From assembly GCA_018970785.1 (NCBI GenBank), contig JAGWVR010000020.1, positions 1 to 44,829 on the forward strand: DNA of 44,829 nucleotides, written 5' to 3'. Made by a program: the position numbers and the translations under genes. This DNA is from Planctomycetota bacterium (GTDB lineage: Bacteria; Planctomycetota; Planctomycetia; Pirellulales; UBA1268). The notes below the pieces were generated by a model. That model did not search any database and was not told the origin of the DNA. It saw only the letters and a list, made by a program, of their open reading frames with translations. Every line of letters starts with the position of its first letter. The first letter of the stretch is position 1. Positions 42,121-44,829 of the stretch are shown here, in pieces.

Positions 42121-42788
42121 TCGTCGTTCTCGACAACCGTGACAGCTTCGTGTTCAACCTCGCGCGCTGCCTGCACCTCCTCGGCGTCGCGGTGCGGGTC
42201 GTGCCCGCCCACGGCACGGCCGTCGCCGCGCTCGAGCGGCTCGCCCCCGAGGGGCTCGTGATCTCGCCTGGCCCGTGCACGCCGGCCGAGGCCGGCTGCT
42301 CGCTGGAGGCGATCCGCACGCTCCGCGGCCGCGTGCCGATGCTCGGCGTCTGCCTCGGCCACCAGGCGATCGCCGCCGCCCTCGGCGGCCGCGTGATCCG
42401 GGCCGACGAGCCGGTCCACGGGCGCACGAGCCCGATCCACCACGACGGCACCGACCTGTTCGCGGGAATCCCCGACCCGATGGCCGCCTGCCGCTACCAC
42501 TCGCTCGTGGTCGAGGACCGCACGCTGCCGGACGGCCTCGCCGTCACCGCACGGACCCCCGACGGCACCGTGATGGCCCTGGCGCATGCCGCCGATCGGC
42601 TCTACGGGGTGCAGTTCCACCCCGAGTCGATCCTCACCAGCCACGGGTTCCGGCTGCTGGCCAACTTCCTCGACCTCGCCGGAATCCCTTGGCAGGCCGA
42701 CATCGGGGCGCTCGAGCGCTGGCAGGGCCCCGAACCGGGAACCGGCGCTGCCGATCCGCTTCCCCCGGGTGCAGTCGTGACGTTCTGA
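42117..42788 (+). CDS. pabA: Aminodeoxychorismate synthase glutaminase (class I GATase)
   Basis: This 223-aa amidotransferase supplies ammonia to PabB. The triad is Cys79 (MLGVCLGHQAI), His168 and Glu170 (VQFHPESIL). VLDNRDSFVFNLARCL and VISPGPCTPAEAG are typical of PabA/TrpG. It overlaps pabB by ATGA. The same family serves anthranilate synthase, so it could be shared with tryptophan synthesis. Here the pairing with a Lys-type PabB favours pABA. Confidence 0.92.
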   Translation: MIVVLDNRDSFVFNLARCLHLLGVAVRVVPAHGTAVAALERLAPEGLVISPGPCTPAEAGCSLEAIRTLRGRVPMLGVCLGHQAIAAALGGRVIRADEPVHGRTSPIHHDGTDLFAGIPDPMAACRYHSLVVEDRTLPDGLAVTARTPDGTVMALAHAADRLYGVQFHPESILTSHGFRLLANFLDLAGIPWQADIGALERWQGPEPGTGAADPLPPGAVVTF

Positions 42789-42850
42789 AAGACGCCACGA
42801 ATCAGGACGAAAACCGCCCAGTCGCCCAGGAATGCGGCAGGAGGTGCGCA

Positions 42851-42871
42851 GTCACCGGGCGAGCCGGTGAC
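42851..42871 (+). terminator. Hairpin after pabA
   Basis: GTCACCGG and CCGGTGAC form an 8-bp perfect stem with a 5-nt loop, 62 nt after the pabA stop. No U tract follows directly, though T-rich sequence occurs about 60 nt later. Confidence 0.4.
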
Positions 42872-42992
42872 AGTCAGCCAACACCTCAGCCCGGGCACGA
42901 TCGCCGTCGGACCACCCGCGATCGTCGTTTTTCCGCGATTTCAGCCGGTTTCCAGGCCGTTCGCGATCGCCCGAGGCTGCCGCCGGGATCGC

Positions 42993-43008
42993 TGGCACGC
43001 GGTTTGCA
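42993..43008 (+). promoter_or_regulatory. Sigma54 (RpoN) promoter of amt
   Basis: TGGCACG-CGGT-TTGCA matches the -24/-12 consensus at every conserved base. GG at 42994-42995 and GC at 43006-43007 have the required 12-nt register. It is upstream of an ammonium transporter, a classic nitrogen-regulated target, so NtrC-type control under nitrogen limitation is expected. Confidence 0.88.
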
Positions 43009-43108
43009 ATTCTCGCGGCCGGCGGAAGAGTCCTCGGGCATGAGGCCGGGGGACGAGAGGCGGATGGCGCACGGATCGCGCCGGTGACTTTCTGGTCATG
43101 AGGCGGAC

Positions 43109-44659
43109 ATGGATTGCTCGAAGTCGGCCCGCGCTGCGGGCCCGTGGGTTTGTGGTGCCCGAGAGGCGACGCGCTGGTGTCTCCCGGTGATGGTCGCGGC
43201 CCTGGTCGTGGCCGCGGGAGATGTGTCGTTCGCCCAGGACGCGGCGGTGGCCGACGCTCCCGCGGCCGCGGCCACTGCCCCCCAGTCACCGTCGATCGAC
43301 GAGATGGTGCCCAAGCTGTGGATGGCTGCCGACACCGTGTGGGTGCTGATCTGCAGCATGCTCGTGTTCTTCATGAACCTCGGGTTCGGCTGCGTCGAGT
43401 CGGGCTTCGCCCGCGCCAAGAACTGCGTCAACATTCTCTCGAAGAACTTCATCGTCTTCGCGGCGACGGCGATCGCGTTCTGGCTGTTCGGCTGGGACGT
43501 GATGTTCGGCAGCGGTGACGGCGCGTTCTACGGCAACTCAGGGTCGTTCATGGTGGGAGGTGCCGACAACTCCCCGGCGATGGGCGACCAGTACAAGGGC
43601 GTCTACTCGGCGATCAGCTGGGCGAACGTGCCGCTGTGGACGAAGTTCTTCTTCCAGCTCGTGTTCGCCGGGACGGCGGCGACGATCGTCTCGGGGGCGG
43701 TCGCCGAGCGGATCAAGTACCACACGTTCATCCTCTTCAGCTTCCTGATGGCGCTGGTGATCTATCCCGTCACCGGCCACTGGATCTGGGGTTTCGGCTA
43801 CCTCGCCAAGGAGTGGAACTTCTGGGACTTCGCCGGCTCGACCGTCGTCCATTCCGTCGGCGGCTGGGCGGCTCTCACCGGAGCGATCATCCTCGGCCCA
43901 CGGATCGGCAAATATGGGTCCGACGGGAGGCCGCGGGCGATCCCCGGCCACAACATGACCGCCGCCTTCATCGGCTGCCTGGTGCTGTGGTTCGGCTGGT
44001 TCGGGTTCAATCCCGGCAGCACGATGAGCGTGGCGGCCGACGGTGGTGCCCTCGCCAGCCAGGTGGCCGTCAACACCAACACGGCCGCGGCGGCCGCGAC
44101 GCTGACCGCGACGATTGCCGCATGGCTCCTCCTCGGCAAGCCTGACATCGGCATGACGCTCAACGGCTGCCTCGCCGGGCTGGTGGCGATCACGGCCCCG
44201 GCCGCGTTCACCAACGTGACCTGCTCGGCGATCATCGGCTCGATCGCCGGCGTGCTCGTCGTGTTCGCCGTGCTGGCCTTCGACCGGGCACGGGTCGACG
44301 ATCCCGTCGGGGCGACGAGCGTGCACCTCGTCAACGGAATCTTCGGCACGCTGTGCGTCGGACTGTTCACGACGACCGACCTGTCGACCACCGTCCTCAC
44401 CGGACCGTTCGGCAGCGCGGCCGCCGGCGGCCCGTACGCGGGACTGTTCTTCGGGGGGGGCACCAAGCAGCTCGTGGCCCAGATCGTCGGCATCCTCCTC
44501 GTGGCCGCCTACGTGATCCCGGTGTCGGCGATCTGCTGGCTGATCCTCAAGGCGGTCGTCGGTTTGCGCGTGTCGCCGCAGGAGGAGATCGAGGGGCTCG
44601 ACATCGGCGAGCATGGCAACGAGGCCTACCACGGCTTCGTCCTCACCCGCGCCGAGTGA
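43109..44659 (+). CDS. amt: Ammonium transporter (Amt/MEP family)
   Basis: This 516-aa protein has an N-terminal leader (WCLPVMVAALVVAAGDVSFAQD) and then about 11 membrane helices. The family signature appears in FFMNLGFGCVESGFARAKNCVNILSKNF. The twin pore histidines are in TVVHSVGGWAAL and TSVHLVNGIFGT, with WFGWFGFNPGSTM between. It ends with a cytoplasmic tail, SPQEEIEGLDIGEHGNEAYHGF, typical of Amt proteins regulated by PII. GAGG lies 5 nt before the ATG at 43109. No glnK is seen inside the window, though about 170 bp remain after the stop. Control is by the sigma54 promoter at 42993. Confidence 0.95.
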   Translation: MDCSKSARAAGPWVCGAREATRWCLPVMVAALVVAAGDVSFAQDAAVADAPAAAATAPQSPSIDEMVPKLWMAADTVWVLICSMLVFFMNLGFGCVESGFARAKNCVNILSKNFIVFAATAIAFWLFGWDVMFGSGDGAFYGNSGSFMVGGADNSPAMGDQYKGVYSAISWANVPLWTKFFFQLVFAGTAATIVSGAVAERIKYHTFILFSFLMALVIYPVTGHWIWGFGYLAKEWNFWDFAGSTVVHSVGGWAALTGAIILGPRIGKYGSDGRPRAIPGHNMTAAFIGCLVLWFGWFGFNPGSTMSVAADGGALASQVAVNTNTAAAAATLTATIAAWLLLGKPDIGMTLNGCLAGLVAITAPAAFTNVTCSAIIGSIAGVLVVFAVLAFDRARVDDPVGATSVHLVNGIFGTLCVGLFTTTDLSTTVLTGPFGSAAAGGPYAGLFFGGGTKQLVAQIVGILLVAAYVIPVSAICWLILKAVVGLRVSPQEEIEGLDIGEHGNEAYHGFVLTRAE

Positions 44660-44717
44660 TCGCGACCCGGACGAACCAAGCTGGCCGCGCCGTCGCGGCC
44701 TGACGAACCAGAAGGGT

Positions 44718-44765
44718 GCCCCAACGGCCTGGGCGGGCTACCGCCTCGCTCGCCCAGGCCGGGGC
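44718..44765 (+). terminator. Long hairpin after amt
   Basis: GCCCC-aac-GGCCTGGGCG (44718-44735) pairs with CGCCCAGGCC-GGGGC (44751-44765): 15 bp with one bulge and a 15-nt loop, followed by ATTTCC. It is a good terminator candidate despite a short U run. Confidence 0.6.
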
Positions 44766-44780
44766 ATTTCCGGCTATCGC

Positions 44781-44811
44781 GCCCGCGGGGCCATCCATGG
44801 CCCCCGCGGGC
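44781..44811. repeat. Near-perfect palindrome near the window end
   Basis: GCCCGCGGGGCCAT (44781-44794) and ATGGCCCCCGCGGGC (44797-44811) pair with a single bulged base and a 2-nt centre. It lies 15 nt after the amt hairpin. It could be a second terminator or belong to the next gene. Confidence 0.5.
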
Positions 44812-44829
44812 TTACGCAGGCGGAGGGAC

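Larger units (their letters stand above)
42789..43108. other. Intergenic region between pabA and amt
   Basis: These 320 bp hold the pabA hairpin (42851-42871) and the sigma54 promoter of amt (42993-43008). After the predicted start site near 43019 is a leader of about 90 nt. It contains a 7-codon frame, ATG at 43064 to TGA at 43087. No convincing NtrC site pair was found by eye. Confidence 0.55.

Noticed and set aside
1-44829. CRISPR array, insertion sequence or prophage
   Set aside because: No regularly spaced direct repeats, transposase, integrase or phage structural genes are visible.

Overview
The window reads as ordinary chromosome of a high-GC planctomycete (Pirellulales-like). The support is a set of lineage-typical families: a DUF1549/DUF1553 plus DUF1501 gene pair, a giant PVC-type c-heme protein with fused azurin and cytochrome domains, DUF2617, DUF6513, DUF447, and tetrahydromethanopterin (H4MPT) genes in a bacterium that also carries metF and pabA/pabB. 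No phage, insertion sequence, CRISPR array or rRNA is visible. The only RNA gene seen is one tRNA-Pro.

Layout. 1-3834 (+): the tail of a CPBP protease, DUF2617, a receiver-only response regulator, metF and a CPA2 antiporter. 3861-11843: the most unusual block. A soluble VirD4/TraD-like ATPase (-) lies downstream of a 1228-aa sigma54-type AAA+ protein (-) with a tandemly duplicated, unrecognised N-terminal domain. A patatin phospholipase with a membrane helix (+) diverges from it. 11907-21595 (-): DUF1501, DUF1549/1553, DUF480 and a 1689-aa SGNH/PVC-propeller/HEAT/discoidin/azurin/cytochrome c protein. 21742-23957: a small membrane protein, a Uma2-family protein, then about 760 bp of gene-poor DNA with a structured repeat and hairpins, then tRNA-Pro.

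23958-33290: pyrF, an acyltransferase with an ankyrin insert, an SRPBCC protein, ndk, a Nudix hydrolase, ftsH, a Dabb protein, surE, a purine nucleoside phosphorylase and dapA. 33398-36166: a two-module M16 peptidase. 36211-42788: the H4MPT/pABA region. A sugar-phosphate-isomerase-like gene, a beta-RFAP synthase and DUF447 run leftward. DUF6513/DHPS-like, pabB and pabA run rightward with stop/start overlaps. A second copy of the structured repeat sits in the divergent gap. pABA made by PabA/PabB is the substrate of beta-RFAP synthase, so this cluster makes biochemical sense. 43109-44659: an ammonium transporter behind a near-perfect sigma54 promoter.

Non-coding signals. Three genes share promoters of the form TTGCnn-17-TATCnT. 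Many genes end in long, perfect GC-rich hairpins without U tracts, mostly between convergent genes, and one classic hairpin-U-tract terminator separates the AAA+ gene from the VirD4-like gene. The best candidates for something undescribed are the AAA+/VirD4-like/patatin locus and the two-copy three-hairpin repeat. Both are inferred from sequence reading alone, without database searches.
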